Shown here: positions 49,801-62,260 of the stretch, piece by piece
How the letters are laid out: every line of letters starts with the position of its first letter
Position numbering within the stretch: position 1 is the stretch's first letter
Assembly (NCBI RefSeq): GCF_000499845.2
Contig: NC_023754.2
Span: 10,980,618 to 11,044,617 of the forward strand
DNA length: 64,000 bases
Source: Phaseolus vulgaris
Taxonomy: Eukaryota; Streptophyta; Magnoliopsida; Fabales; Fabaceae
Direction of reading: 5' to 3'
Position numbers and translations under genes: made by a program
The notes under the pieces: model-generated
The model's input: the letters and a program-made list of their open reading frames with translations, nothing else
What the model was told of the DNA's origin: nothing
Databases searched by the model: none

Positions 49801-50541
49801 CCCATCAATAAAAGTTTAGGACACAAACAAGTAAGATTCCATCATGACAAGATTTTTGAATAAATTAGCCAGGAAATCTTTTATATGGATCAGGATCAGA
49901 CAATCAATTACAGTTAACAACCATTATTCATTTCAATCAAAATTCTTTCAAGTGCCAATGGCCTCATCATCCAAAGACTAAGCAGTACTATTTCAAAGAA
50001 AAACTTCTCAATTATCACCTACCACATGTAGATTCAAAACCAGACACTACATGCAAATTACAAATTCAAATTCAAAACAAAGCATCCAATTCAACTCCTA
50101 AACACCCCATCAAGACAAACACCATCAATGGGGAATCACACCAGCTATCAAAAACATCAAGATCCACCCATCCTACCAACAAATCCACCCCACCAAACAA
50201 TGTTTAGCTAAACGACCAAAAAAAAATGCAAAAAAACAATCCAACCCAAACCTTCATGCAAGGACAAGAAGAAAAACAAGCGGCTCTCAAGAAAGAACAA
50301 AACTTGCATGGCCCATTTGCATTTCAAAAATCAAACTATGAAGTCAATCGCACACAGTGAAATAACAAAACTCCCAAACCCAAAAAGAAAAACAGGAAAC
50401 ATGGTCTTCCGGAAAAGTCCAATGAAGCAAAAGTGTCGGAACAGAGCCAGAGGAACGAACCCCACTATCAGAACCGTGTCTAACTGTAACAAGTTCATTC
50501 CTTTCATGCGACCCAGTTACCATTCCACCACTTCGTTCCAT
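46811..50541 (-). CDS. ASTRAY: CESA-type RING zinc finger + HY5 bZIP fusion transcription factor (ASTRAY/LjBzf type)
   Basis: Seven exons in minus order: 50541-50461, 49696-49501, 49418-49234, 48768-48684, 48153-47973, 47889-47733, 46873-46811; all GT-AG, 948 bp, 315 aa. Residues 1-92 resemble the CESA N-terminus: [24 protein letters not shown], and eight zinc-ligand Cys at 39, 42, 58, 61, 66, 69, 81, 84. An acidic run (98-113) and a CESA-like tail to about 174 follow ([20 protein letters not shown], then [13 protein letters not shown]). From 184 it is HY5: [11 protein letters not shown] (CK2 site plus COP1-binding VP motif), basic region with N247-x7-R255, leucine zipper, C-terminus [11 protein letters not shown]. 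Lotus ASTRAY has the same layout and restrains nodulation and controls light responses; HY5 proteins act in the nucleus on G-box promoters. Start ATG 50541 is chosen because exon 1 then matches CESA in phase. Confidence 0.93.
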
Positions 50542-50810
50542 CTCCTTCTTGAAAACCTTCACCAACCCAACTCTCTCTCTCTCTTACTTCAGTTGTTGTT
50601 CCCGCTGCCATGTTCTGTGGTTCTAAACGCGATTATGGCCGTTGGATCATTTAAGATCTGACTATGTAGAAAGGGTGATCGTGGAGCAACGTGAACCATG
50701 TCGAATTCACGTAATCAAAGGCTGGTGTGAGAGATCGTGGAAGGTTTGAGACCGTTGGATTTAAATGCATCGGAGGAATGATAATTGGGATGAGAAAATT
50801 GAATGGGGAC

Positions 50811-50816
50811 CACGTG
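50811..50816. promoter_or_regulatory. Palindromic G-box upstream of the HY5-type gene
   Basis: CACGTG in the context GACCACGTGGCA, 270 bp before the start codon on the minus strand. This is the high-affinity site class of HY5-type bZIPs, so autoregulation is plausible (inference). Confidence 0.6.
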
Positions 50817-50819
50817 GCA

Positions 50820-51384
50820 TGTGGGGAGTGTTATTATTCTCCTTTTTGGAAGAAAAAACCTAATAAATAATTGGATTCCTTCATTGTACTTTTGGAGAAG
50901 TTCTAGTTTCTCACTCACATGCAATGTAACATTAGCACACAAAATGGTAGTTAAATTTTTAATATTTTAATTATTTAGAATTTAAGTTTAATTTTTTTTT
51001 AATATACTGCAACTATGGAATTTTAGTTCATTGTTTATTAATTCAGTTTATGTGTAGTGTAAACATGTAATTTTAATTATGATATTTGGGTCACTTAAGT
51101 ATTATAATTGTGTCATTTTAGTTCCAAACATAGTAATTGTGTGTTATGATATTTCCAATTATGATTTTTTTTAAAATTCAATTCATAAAATTGAAATATT
51201 GGAACTAGAAATATGACATTCCAAATTCTTGAAGGATTCATGTGACAATTGGAACTTAAAATAATAAAATCATATCTATATTTATACCTATCCTAGAAGC
51301 CACTTGATAGAGAGTGAAATTGTGAAATTTTTTTAGGATTTTTTTTTCATTCAAAACAATCTCTTTCCTTTTAACTAGTAAAAA
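50820..51384. other. AT-rich spacer beyond the fusion-gene promoter
   Basis: Nothing recognised. Confidence 0.5.
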
Positions 51385-51750
51385 CACTTTCTAATAAAAA
51401 AATCATTAAATCAATTATTAAATAAAAAATAATTTTATTATTAATTACTATGTTAATTAAATTAAATATTATTTTAAAAATTAAAAAAAAATATTAATAT
51501 CTAAAATAATTTATGTTATTGATAAATAATTTTTAAATTAATATTTAATTAACTACAAAAAAATTTAAATATTAATTATTTAAATTTTAAAATAACTAAA
51601 ACTTTATAATGAATTAGATACTAATTTAAAAATTATTTACTAATAATAGAAATTAATTTAAATATTAATATTTTTTAATTTTTAAAGTTATATAATAATA
51701 AATTGTTTTTTTATTTAAGATTAATGTATATTTAATAATATTTTTAGGGT
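51385..51750. mobile_element. Foldback MITE, family with CACTA-like ends (copy 5, strongly decayed)
   Basis: It keeps the family layout: aataattttattattaattactatgttaattaaatt, a central loop with attaactacaaaaaaattt, then the mirrored arm. G and C have largely been replaced by A and T. The ends cannot be placed exactly. Confidence 0.55.
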
Positions 51751-52445
51751 GAATTATTTTTTCCTTCCTGAATCTGCTTAGATCAATCTTAGATTCCCTC
51801 AATAATTAAACGGCACTTGTTTTAATTGTTTAATATTATGAGTTCCCTTTTTTAATCCAGGTTTTTTTTTTTATATTCTCTGCCTAGTTAACATTTGCAC
51901 ATTTTCTTACACTTTTTCCCTTTTGTTATTTTTCTTTTTCCTTACAAAATTAATATTATGTTCACACTTCTCATAAATGTGCAATTATATAAAAAAAATT
52001 CATACATCATCCTTATATTATATTATGCTATCTAAAGCAAATGAATTATGTATAAACTGTTTCACTACTTTGTATAAGTTTCTCCCCTCAATAATTGGAA
52101 ACAGTATTTATATAAATGGGTTAAAGATATAATATTAATATTGGTGAGAAAATTTGGAGACTAAAATGTAAAAGTTATTTGTTTACGTAGAATTTAAAAA
52201 ACTGTGTTAAATATTTATTTCTTATAGTATTTGAAGATCACTTATAAAAAAATATTTAATGACAATCTCTAATTTATGTGTTCAGGGAATAAGTTTTTTC
52301 AAGAAAACAAAAATGCAATGTTTTACATCACTAAAATTCACCCATGCATTCAAATCTACAATGATACAATTCTCATGCCTTAAAACAAACCATTACCTCA
52401 ACCACACTTACTATTTCTTTAATTTCCTAGATGTAAACATGTGTA
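51751..52445. other. AT-rich intergenic DNA
   Basis: Nothing recognised. Confidence 0.5.
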
Positions 52446-52625
52446 TTTCCACTTCCATATACATAACTTACATTATCATACATTTCACATATTAACAATC
52501 AAACCATTCTATACATGTAATTATAAACTCATCTTACTTATATTGAAGAGTCCTTAAGTTTTTCTTAGTACTTTCTGTAACATATTTTTTTCCAATATAG
52601 TCTATAACATTGAATTAGTAATTCT

Positions 52626-52656
<31 letters not shown>

Positions 52657-52830
52657 TTCTACTTCTATATAACTTATACTATGATACATTTGACACAATA
52701 TAACAATTAAATCATTGTATAAATGTAATTATTAACTCATCTTAACTGTATTGAAGTGTGCTTAAATTTTTCTTAATAATTTTTGTAACACATTTTTTCA
52801 ATACGGTCTGTTAAATTAATTTTATTTTAA
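52446..52830. repeat. Imperfect tandem duplication of about 208 bp, split by (AT)n
   Basis: The order ttccacttccatatacataac, taacaatcaaaccattctat, atgtaattataaactcatct, ttgaagagtccttaagtttt, ttctgtaacatattttttcc recurs about 208 bp later in slightly changed form (ttctacttctatataac ... ttttgtaacacattttttc). An (AT)n run at 52628-52656 separates the copies. Confidence 0.7.
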
Positions 52831-53356
52831 GAGGTAATGTTCTATATTATTCATTGTCCTATAATTATTTCTCCACACTTTGTCTTACAAGACCATGATA
52901 TAAGAAAAAATATTCTTTTATATATATTTATATTATTGGCGAAAACATATTGATATGGTAGATAAAAAGTGATCATTATTAGTCGTGGTCAAAGCATCTA
53001 TGACCATATTTTAGCTAGTGTCTAAAAATAAATGTTTAAAATGAATTTGAAAAGTTTGATAATTTCATCTACATTAAACAAAAATAAGAAAGTGAAAACA
53101 AATATCATATAAAATAATTTAATATTAAACGAAAGACAATATATATGCATATCATTTTATAATTTTATCAATATATTAAATTTTATTTTATATTTATATA
53201 TTTCAATTAGGTTTGTAGTGACTAGTATGGGTAAACGAGTATTGCCATAGTTAACAAAATAACTAAAGATTATTTTATTTTGAATAATATTTACTCATTT
53301 GAATCATTGTTAACTCTTTGGCAAGTGTACCAAATCATACAAGTAGTAAAATAGAA
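52831..53356. other. AT-rich intergenic DNA
   Basis: Nothing recognised. Confidence 0.5.
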
Positions 53357-53713
53357 CACTAATACAAAACTATTAAATAAAAACTAATTTTAAAGATAAA
53401 AAATAATTAATTACTACATTAACTAAATTATATATTATTTTATAAACTAAAAAAATTATTAGTATCTAAAGTAGTTTATATTATTCATAGATGGTTTCTA
53501 AATTAGTATCTAATTAACTACAAAAATTTTAGTTGATAGCTAAAACCTTAAAAGTTAATTAGATATCAATTTAAAAATTATTTATCAATAATAGAAACTA
53601 ATTTAGATACCAATAATTTTTGTAGCCTCTACAAAAATATATAATTTAATTAATATAGTAACTAATTATTTTTTTCTCTAAAAGTGATTTCTATTTAATG
53701 ATTTTTTTTAGTG
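53357..53713. mobile_element. Foldback MITE, family with CACTA-like ends (copy 6)
   Basis: Begins CACTAATACAAAACTATT and ends ATTTTTTTTAGTG, with mirrored arms such as gtttctaaattagtatctaa against its complement. Flanks GAA and AAA differ at one base. Confidence 0.7.
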
Positions 53714-56700
53714 AAAATTCTAAGTATAGTTTTCCAAGGGATTTGTGTGTTTAATCAATGTGAATTCTTACTAATTTGGACTAAACACTTAAAAGCATAG
53801 GTTGGTACAAATTTAAAGATTTGTGCTAGTTTCTAAATTAAAAACATGCAAAGCTACAAACTTGAAATTAAATTACTTCAAAGTAAAGATTCACCATGAT
53901 TAGATTTCACGAACTCAACTTAATACAATTCTTTTTACCAATATATCTCTAACATAACTTAGAATGACCAAGAGATAAGTATCTTGCATGTGCCAAGAAT
54001 GATAGTGGAGTTTTTCCTGAGGTAAAATCTTTATATTCATACTAAATTATCTTAATTTCATTTTATTAGTAGCATGCTTTAAATTATTGTATTTTAACTT
54101 TCTTTGAAAGAGATGTTTCTACTTTCTTGAACAAGTCCAAGGCTGAGATGATAGAAACAATTTATATTTTGTTTAATAGTTGGTACTTCTACAAAATAAG
54201 TTTTCTCCCTCATTCGTGTAGATTGGAAACTTCCATCTGAAATTAAAATTATTAACAAGAAAGGTATACCTTTTCAAAATTAAGAAAGATACTTTTAACC
54301 CTATTTTGCTCCTTCTTATACATACAGTGAAGAGAATAATAAGTGATGTTGCTCTTATCCAAAAATTCTAGGAGCTTAATCCTCTAAAGTTATGCATACA
54401 TCTTATCAATTTAGGACTATTTTATCTCTTTTAAAAATAGCTTTCAAATTATTTTTTTAAAATATTTTCAAAAGAATTCTTAAAATATATTTTCAAAAAA
54501 TATTTTTCAGAATAAAATTTCCAAAATGTATTATATAATTTTGGAAATATATTTTTCAGAATAAATATTTTTTAGTATGTTCGAAAAAGAACTTTCCAAA
54601 ATCATGACGAATTATATGGGTGCAGGAAGAAACACCCTCAAAATATTTAAGTTTCATAATTCGCTTTCTAAACACAACTTAATTTTCTTTCTAAATTTAT
54701 GAGTTTTAATGTCTTTTAGTTAATTTTTGCCTTTTAAGAGACCAGAATAAGATCATAGAAGATACTTTTTGCCTTTAAAACCTCCCAAAAAATTACAAAC
54801 AACCTAAGTAAGTGTCTTAGGTATTGTACTAGTGAGTGTATTTACTTCTCATACACTTTTTCTCCATCTACATAAGTATTTTCTTAGCAAATTGGCCATC
54901 AATTTTGGAAGTTAATGACCCTTTGAAACAAGTGATGCCTGAATAATTTCTGTAGGTTATACCAGATTTGTTGGAGCTTCCCCTAAGATTACTAAATTAC
55001 ATTCATCCACATATAGGCATGGACAACCCTTGAATGACCCCACCTAACTCAAATATTCAAACTCACTCTAAGTCTTATCTAGACACCCTCACAATCAACA
55101 ATAATTTTCCTATAATTCATCTTTCTTTGAATTATTTCTGCATAACCTTCCTATTATTCTCTCTTTCAAGCCTGTATGGTCTTTATTAGACCTTCATATT
55201 AATATAATAATATGTAAAAGAGTTGAATATTATATAAATATTAAGAAAATATAATAAAATTATAATTTATAATATAAAAAAATTAAAGATAACATCATAT
55301 ATAAATTCTTAATATTAAAATACACCTATCTATAATATTTTAATTAAACTTTGAAAATATTATATTAATTTATTATATGTAAAATATTGGAGCAATGAAA
55401 AAAATATATAAAACTTAATTGTCCATGTGTAAGAGAGAGCTAATAAAATTTTTAAAAGTGAAGAAGATGTGCTGCCTGGCGCTGGAGAGAGAAAGAGGAA
55501 CCCCAAATGAAAAAAAAAAAAAAAAAGTATAGAAAGGTGGTTTGGGTACTAGAGAGAAACTACTTCCAAAGAATTGAAAATTTGGATTTTCTAATTTTTA
55601 AAATCTATTGATTTAGATAAATGGATTAGAACACTGAAAGAATGAGTTTGTCCACCCCTACATTTCCTAGTACAAAGTTGTTTGGTAGAAAACACTTTAC
55701 CCTACCTCTAAAATTGTTCCCTAAATTACTATTATCCTAGGATAACTCAACATATTTTGTATTGCCAATGTTGTCTATACAGGCATAATTAAGAATAAAT
55801 TGCTTGTCTCCTTACTGATAATAACTACAATATTTACATTTAATTTTAATACAACTACGTACTATTATTCTATTTGACATTTAATCTGTTATTATCTTTC
55901 ATTTGATACTCCATACCATTAAATAACTATCTTTCATCACACTTCAAATTTTGTTAATTATTTTCAAAAGTTGTTATTCATATATTATAAGCTTGTCAAT
56001 CTATTTTTAATGTCACAAGTGAAAACATATGAAGATATGTTAACACTTACATTTGGCTGCTAAGGTACCACCCAAACAAAAATTAAGCATAACCCAGTGC
56101 ATAATAAGACAAGGCTAAAAAAATAAAGATGAAAAATTCAGTACCCAAACTACAACCTCAATTAAAGGCCACTTAAAACACTGCACCAATGCTCCACTAA
56201 CCCCATACAAAAAAACATGGCTAAAACACAACAAAACAAATGACTAATCCTACACAAAGCACATTGCAGAAGACACAACCTAGCTAAGGTAATTTATAAC
56301 CCAAAAGACACCAATCATAGAAAATACTTTCATCAAACAATTCCAACCTTACCTCAAGCATTAGCTATCCATTTGCATTATTTGACAGTTACATAAAGTG
56401 TTGACAAAAAAATTCCTATTTATACAGCGAAATTCCCTTGCCGTGGCAGAATTCTCCTACTCCTGACCTTGTTATAGGATTGTGGAGCACTTTATGATAA
56501 AAAAAATATCACAGCAGCCGCAGATTCAGTAATCTCCAAAGACAGGAGATGCAACTGCTTTCTACCACATGCATAATACCCAATGTGTCTCTTAACTCCT
56601 AGACAGAAAAATACTTCCCAATTGAACCATAACAGCCTTGAATAGTGAAATAAATTGCCCCAAAACAGCCACCGCCAGAACATATTAGCAGTCCTGGATA

Positions 56701-57409
56701 CAAGATAAATAAGAAAGTTACATGAAAAGCATATCGCAGAAATTCTATGGGAATTCAGAGTAAAATTGTATTGGGGACAACTGTAAAGATTATGCAGTCA
56801 TTTAAAAAGAAAAGGCAAAACACCTTTTCTTGCCTCTAAATTCCAATTCCGAAGCTTCAGTTATATTAAATGAAGGCTCCAACAAGTGTCCTAAAGTTCA
56901 GTATTTGAATATAGGTGTAAGAAAAGATGATAGACATAGGATGAAGCATTCATATGGACAATCAAAACCAAGAATCTAACTCTAAAATCCTTGCCTCCTT
57001 TTTAAACAAAACATATGACCATATCACATTACAATAAAAAAAAAATCACTCACAAAAGAGTTGACTTAATACTGAGAAATAAAAAATGAAAACAAAAAAA
57101 AATCTTTATGGACATAAATAGTATACCCTTCTAAAGAATATTATCCCCATCTATGCCTCCGGAATGTTATAGATGATGCTTTAGACATTGATACATTTCA
57201 AAGGGCCATAGTTAAACGAAGATATGATCTGAAGAACAAAACCAAACAAATCCATAAAGCAAGATCAACATTTCAACCAGCAGAGCCCACGTATCCCTTT
57301 CTCAATACATGAAAAGGTAAGTAAATTCAGTGATTTAAGGTTTGAGAAACCATGGATACTCAATAAATTATGTGGATGTAAGGGCCATTGACTACAGGAT
57401 AAAATAGCT
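53714..57409. other. Intergenic DNA left of the CWC22-type gene
   Basis: No ORF with a recognisable domain on either strand. The part near 57409 is the 3' UTR of the CWC22-type gene. A poly-A run occurs at 55509-55526. Confidence 0.5.
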
Positions 57410-60400
57410 TCACTTTCTCCTACGCTTTCTCTGTCTTCTGTCACGCTCACTATCATTCTCATCAGAACTAGTTGAATCTGAGTCTGAACTAGCTGTTCCA
57501 GAATCCGATGAATCAGAACTCCCTGACTCATCATCTGATTCAGATTCTGAAACCTGTTTTTGTTGTTGCATGATAAGACGTGGCATATTCTTCAAATACT
57601 CACGTAGGTTCTCGGTAAGACCACCGAGACCAATGGATGTAAAGAAATTAATGCAGAACCGTGTGTTTTTTGGATTATCTTTTGGAAATATGGATTCAAA
57701 AGATTCTTGCATAGTTGGATCATTTAACCGCTCATTTAGCAGCCGGATTCCAAGGTGCTCTGATAATTCCTGCAACATCATAAACAGTAATCAACATCTT
57801 CCACATACAGATGCATGCATAATTTACACAATCTAGAAAGCAAGAAGCCGAAAATATTTTCCAGATCTCATTATATGTATATTTCTAAAGCACACAAATC
57901 AAACATCGAGAAATAGTATGCAGGTGCATAAAGAAACAAGAGAAATACTTGATTTTGATTCTCAATACCTGGAAGAGAATCTTAATAAATATACGTGAAG
58001 AAGAAGTTGTGTCCTCTTCAGTCAGCCGTATATATGATAAAACATGCCAAGGTAGAGCAAATGTGCCAAGTAAATGAGCAAAAAATTTCGCCACATTCCG
58101 CAGTTTATTTGTTTCAAGTCGGTGAATCATGGAGTACTGCTGCACAAAGCACTTTTCAAAATTTTCTTGGTGTACTTTGTTGATCATGCAGAAACGCTGT
58201 CCCAGAAGACCATAATATCGGAGATAGGTTCTCTCTTGGCTGCAACATTCCAAAAGCATAATGCACAACTCCATCTACCACCAATTATAAAAAGACCAAA
58301 TTATAGTTAGTTAAAATAAGCAGAAGGCTTATAAACAAATGAAGAATGATACATTGTAGCTGGAAAATGTTCAATCAGAATAACTACTTATATATGCAGT
58401 ATATGCTTAAGAATAGTTATAGCTTAGAACAGCTAGGCATTGATGCCACTGGTCATATAAAAGAACATCAAATCAGATAATAAAAACTAAAGAACAAAAT
58501 AACCTTGAACCCATGTGATACTCAGTTAAATTCAAAATCTAAAAGATCAACAAGTGCCAACATACAAATTGGAAAATTAGTGAGTTTATACAAGGGAGAC
58601 ATAAAGAAAGAGAGCATTCAATTTTCTAAACTTCTACCATGTTCTTAAAATATAAATTTAAGATACTAAAAAATTTAGAATAAGAAAAAGGCAGCATGTA
58701 GATAATTTAGCAAAAGAAAATAAATTCTAGCAGAGATTCCAAGCTCACCTCTTGACCTGGCTCTAGCTTAATTTTCAGAAGCTTATGACCAGCTTCCTCA
58801 AAATCAACACTAGACATAATTGTCAAGTATATTGTCCTTCGAAGATTGACAAGATTTGTCTCTGTTTCATCTTTTATTTGCATCTGTTCTTCATCCTCTT
58901 CGTCGGACTCATCCTCTTCATCTTCATCGTCTGACTCCGCATCCATGCCTTCTTCTTCATCCTCGGAGTCCTCACCCAGCATTGATTTCTTCAACTCTTC
59001 ATAACGCTTCTCATTCTCCAGGAAATTGGGGTCTGGCTTGAATATATCTGAGAAAAAAAAAATAGAAAATAAATAAATCAAAATGACCAATGACAACAGT
59101 CAATCAAATAAGAAACATATACAAACTTCTCAAAACAAAATATATACCAAGGGAAATCTCAGGATCTATTTCCTCATCCAAGGAGACTTCATGAGTTAAC
59201 TGATCTTCCTGCTCCACAAGATCTAGTTCAGGACGAACAGCTGGATAGCCCTGTTAATGCAATGCAACCATTGTAACACTTTAATTACAAAAGAGTTGAA
59301 TTTCGTGTTATTATGTTAATGTGCTATTCCTATCACAAACAAAAAAGGAAGTACCTGAAACTTGGCTTTTCTTATAGCAAATAAGCCTTCAATCAGAAAC
59401 TGAACACGTTTGTCAATTTCTCCTTCATGAAGAATTCCACGAAAACGCTCAAAGATACCTGCAAATTATAAAATATTATTTGCCAAAAAAAATCAAGACA
59501 GAAAGTCATCTCAAGCATCATTGGCACATATACATGTTTCTGCAATCAGGCAGGAATATAAACAAACACAAACCAGCAAAAGACCTGAAGCAAGTGGAGC
59601 CTTGGAAAGAGCAATAACTAGATGAACAGTTTTTTATTTTATAAAACAAATAGATTACAAAAAGAGGATAGAACTATAGATGTATAGTCACTTAGGAGAA
59701 TGTGTCATCCTCCCTAAAAAAGAAAATACAAACAAAAGGAATACAAAACAGTGCCAAAGGAGCAAAGCTAACCAATTTCCAAGATATAATTAGGCAGGCA
59801 AACACATATTTGCTTTTGTTGGGGTATTATAATTAGTTAGAAAACTTAATTCTCATAATCAAATACTTGACACGCATGAGAAAATTCACATGGAGGATTT
59901 AGTGATAAACAATAATATTAAAGCTTTGATATGTTAAACAAGAACTGCATGCCCCACACCAGGTAAATAAGTCAGGCTCCTATTTTAACAACTCACAATA
60001 CCAAACAAATAAATTTTCATTTCTTGCAACCATATATTATCTAACATTCCTTCAGTCACCTTTGATCTAACTTGTTCCTTAATCTCTCCAGCCTCAGTCT
60101 CTAACATGATTTCATGCAACTGGAATTTTAAAACCCTTGATTCCAGTCTTCTACTCTTTTGCAGATGAGGTAATCTTAACCCAAACATCATTTACTTAGA
60201 ACTACAGTGCTATCCTAGAGCAGTTAATACCATGAAGCAGAAAAAAAAAGGGGTTTCTGATGTCAAATGAAGTGCAAGGAAACAATAAAAGACAAATGGA
60301 AAAAAAGTCATCATATTAACAAATAAAAACTTAAGCACACTGTTGCATGTAGTTTGAGGGAATACTCACCGTGAAGACCCTTAGGTGAGAGATCCTGCAG

Positions 60401-61908
60401 TATTGAACCACATTCTGTCACAAAACCAACAGCTACTTCAACACTATCATCAGAAGGTTTCTCGAGTAAAACTGTGAGTAACTCAAGAGCAATAATCTCA
60501 TGAGCTACTTGCTGATTCACCAGATGCCCTATAAATTTAACAGCTGCTAGTAATTGGGGCTATAAATGATGAAAGACAAACAAAAAACAAATCAGTAGTG
60601 AAACGAAAGGCAAATAAAAGTAAATTAGAAGCAAAACTAGATCTAAGAATAAGAAGAATAATCACATACCTTGTCATTCCGCTTATAAGCCCTCTTGAGC
60701 TGCAAAACAATCCTTCTTAGCAAAAGATCCCCTACCTCAGGGAACTTTGTATTAACAACAGCAACCAAGGCAGCAAAAACATCTGTAAATCCAGGAGAAG
60801 CCATCTGTGACTTCATACATGACCGACAAAAGAGTCCCCTTCCCCTGATCAGGTTTTCCGAAAACAATTCAGGAATTATATTTTTTATGTTTGTAGCATT
60901 AACCTTATTTACAAGCCCGTTTATGCTCTTTCTCAGAGCATCCCACGTTAACCTTTGATATTCTACACTACTTTTATCCTGAACTTCTTTCATCATCATC
61001 GCCATCTTAAAGGGGGGGATGTAAACACCTCCACTCTTGCCCAAATTAGATGCATCACCATTCAGATTAACTCCTGGGATCGTTGCCTGTCGTTGAGGAT
61101 TTGCATCTACAACAGTTCTTCCATTTCCATGCTCTTTCTTTCTACTTACTTCTTGCTGCTTGCTCACACCCTTATCCCTGTGGTTGCTCTCATTGTCATT
61201 ATTCCTTTCAACTCTTTGTCTCCAATCCCTATCCCTCTCTGATTTCCTTGCCAACTCCCTATCATCTTCCTCCAAATCATAACGTGCACGTCGTTCCCTC
61301 TCATTGTTACCTCCCTTTTCCACTTTTCGCCTCCTATCCCTATCACTATACCTATCTGATTTCCTGGTCAGCTCCCTATGATCTTCTTCTGAATCATGCC
61401 TCCCACGGCGATCCATAATGCTACTTCTGTCCTCCTGACCTCCACGCCATCTATCCCTGTGATGCAATCTGTGACTTCCTTTCTCCCCTCGCCTTTCACT
61501 CTGATCATTCCCTGGACGAGATTCCCTACCACCCCGGCCATCTCCTTCAACATCTCTCCCTCCACGTCTATCATAATCCTGCTGCAACCTCTCATCCACT
61601 TCCTTCTCTTCCCTAACCCTCTCTTTATTCACAATCTGACCCTCCTCCTCTGAGCTCTCCAACTCCTCCTTTCTCTCCTTACTTCTACTTTTCCTATCAC
61701 TCTGCATTCCACCATCCCTCTTAGATCCATTTCTCTCCTCCCCCGAATCACTGGCATCAATATTCTCCCTGCGGTGACCAGAACTCTTCTTACCACTCCT
61801 ACCACCACGCCGATACCTATCCCTCTCGTCATCCTCAGATTCGCTACCACTGCGTCTCCTTGCATCATCCTCACCCGACTCGCTGCTACTGCTGCGTCTT
61901 CTCGCCAT
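57410..61908 (-). CDS. CWC22: CWC22-type pre-mRNA-splicing factor (MIF4G/MA3)
   Basis: Seven coding exons in minus order: 61908-60670, 60559-60370, 59458-59355, 59250-59148, 59047-58749, 58274-57969, 57769-57410; all GT-AG, 2601 bp, 866 aa. Residues 1-290 form a charged RS/RD/RE-rich tail starting [20 protein letters not shown]; then YIPPFKM at 296; MIF4G helices (about 325-505, with [17 protein letters not shown] and [13 protein letters not shown]); an acidic Asp/Glu block (571-600); MA3 domain (about 605-745); the CWC22-typical [16 protein letters not shown] near 800; and a Ser/Asp then Arg/Lys-rich end KRRRK. In yeast and humans CWC22 joins the activated spliceosome and brings eIF4A3 to RNA for exon-junction-complex assembly; a nuclear location fits the basic tails. 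No defects seen. Confidence 0.93.
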
Positions 61909-62260
61909 GTCAAACCCTAATTTAGTCCAACAAATGTTAAATCCAAAATCAAAGAACGCAGAGAATACACAAAATTGCGAAATTTCACTGCTGAACTGGT
62001 TTACATTGTAAAATTGAAGTGTGAATGAGAAAACGAAAATAAAACAGTACGCAATACAGTGACAAAGAAGAGAACAATTGAAGCAACCAAAAACACGAAA
62101 ATGAGTACCTTTGGACGGAAAACCAAGAAGTTACGTGAAAGAACTCGATGGATTCTTCGCAGAACGTATAAGGTTTAGGTTTTGAAAGAAAACTATGAGA
62201 CGAGAGATGAAGGGTGCTTTAGGTTTAGGGTTTTCAGAAAGGTGGGTGTTTATGCAGAGT
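61909..62260 (-). promoter_or_regulatory. 5' leader intron and telo-box region of the CWC22-type gene
   Basis: On the minus strand a leader exon can end AAAG at 62109 before GTACTC, and TTAG|GG at 61917 can serve as acceptor, giving a 191-bp intron in the 5' UTR, 8 bases before the ATG. A telo-box AAACCCTAA lies at 62233-62225 (minus), a motif common in promoters of plant translation and RNA-processing genes. Both are inferred from sequence. Confidence 0.5.

Noticed and set aside
50252..50257. Alternative start ATGAAG|GT for the fusion gene, giving MK joined to exon 2
   Set aside because: It is in phase, but the exon at 50541-50461 gives a longer N-terminus matching CESA proteins (SHERNELV) and also ends in phase with a GT donor. 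The ATG at 50257 then falls inside intron 1. An alternative first exon is not excluded.
60955..61653. Several plus-strand open frames opposite the CWC22-type first exon
   Set aside because: They are shadows of the Arg/Asp/Glu-rich coding strand, whose codon bias keeps the opposite strand open.
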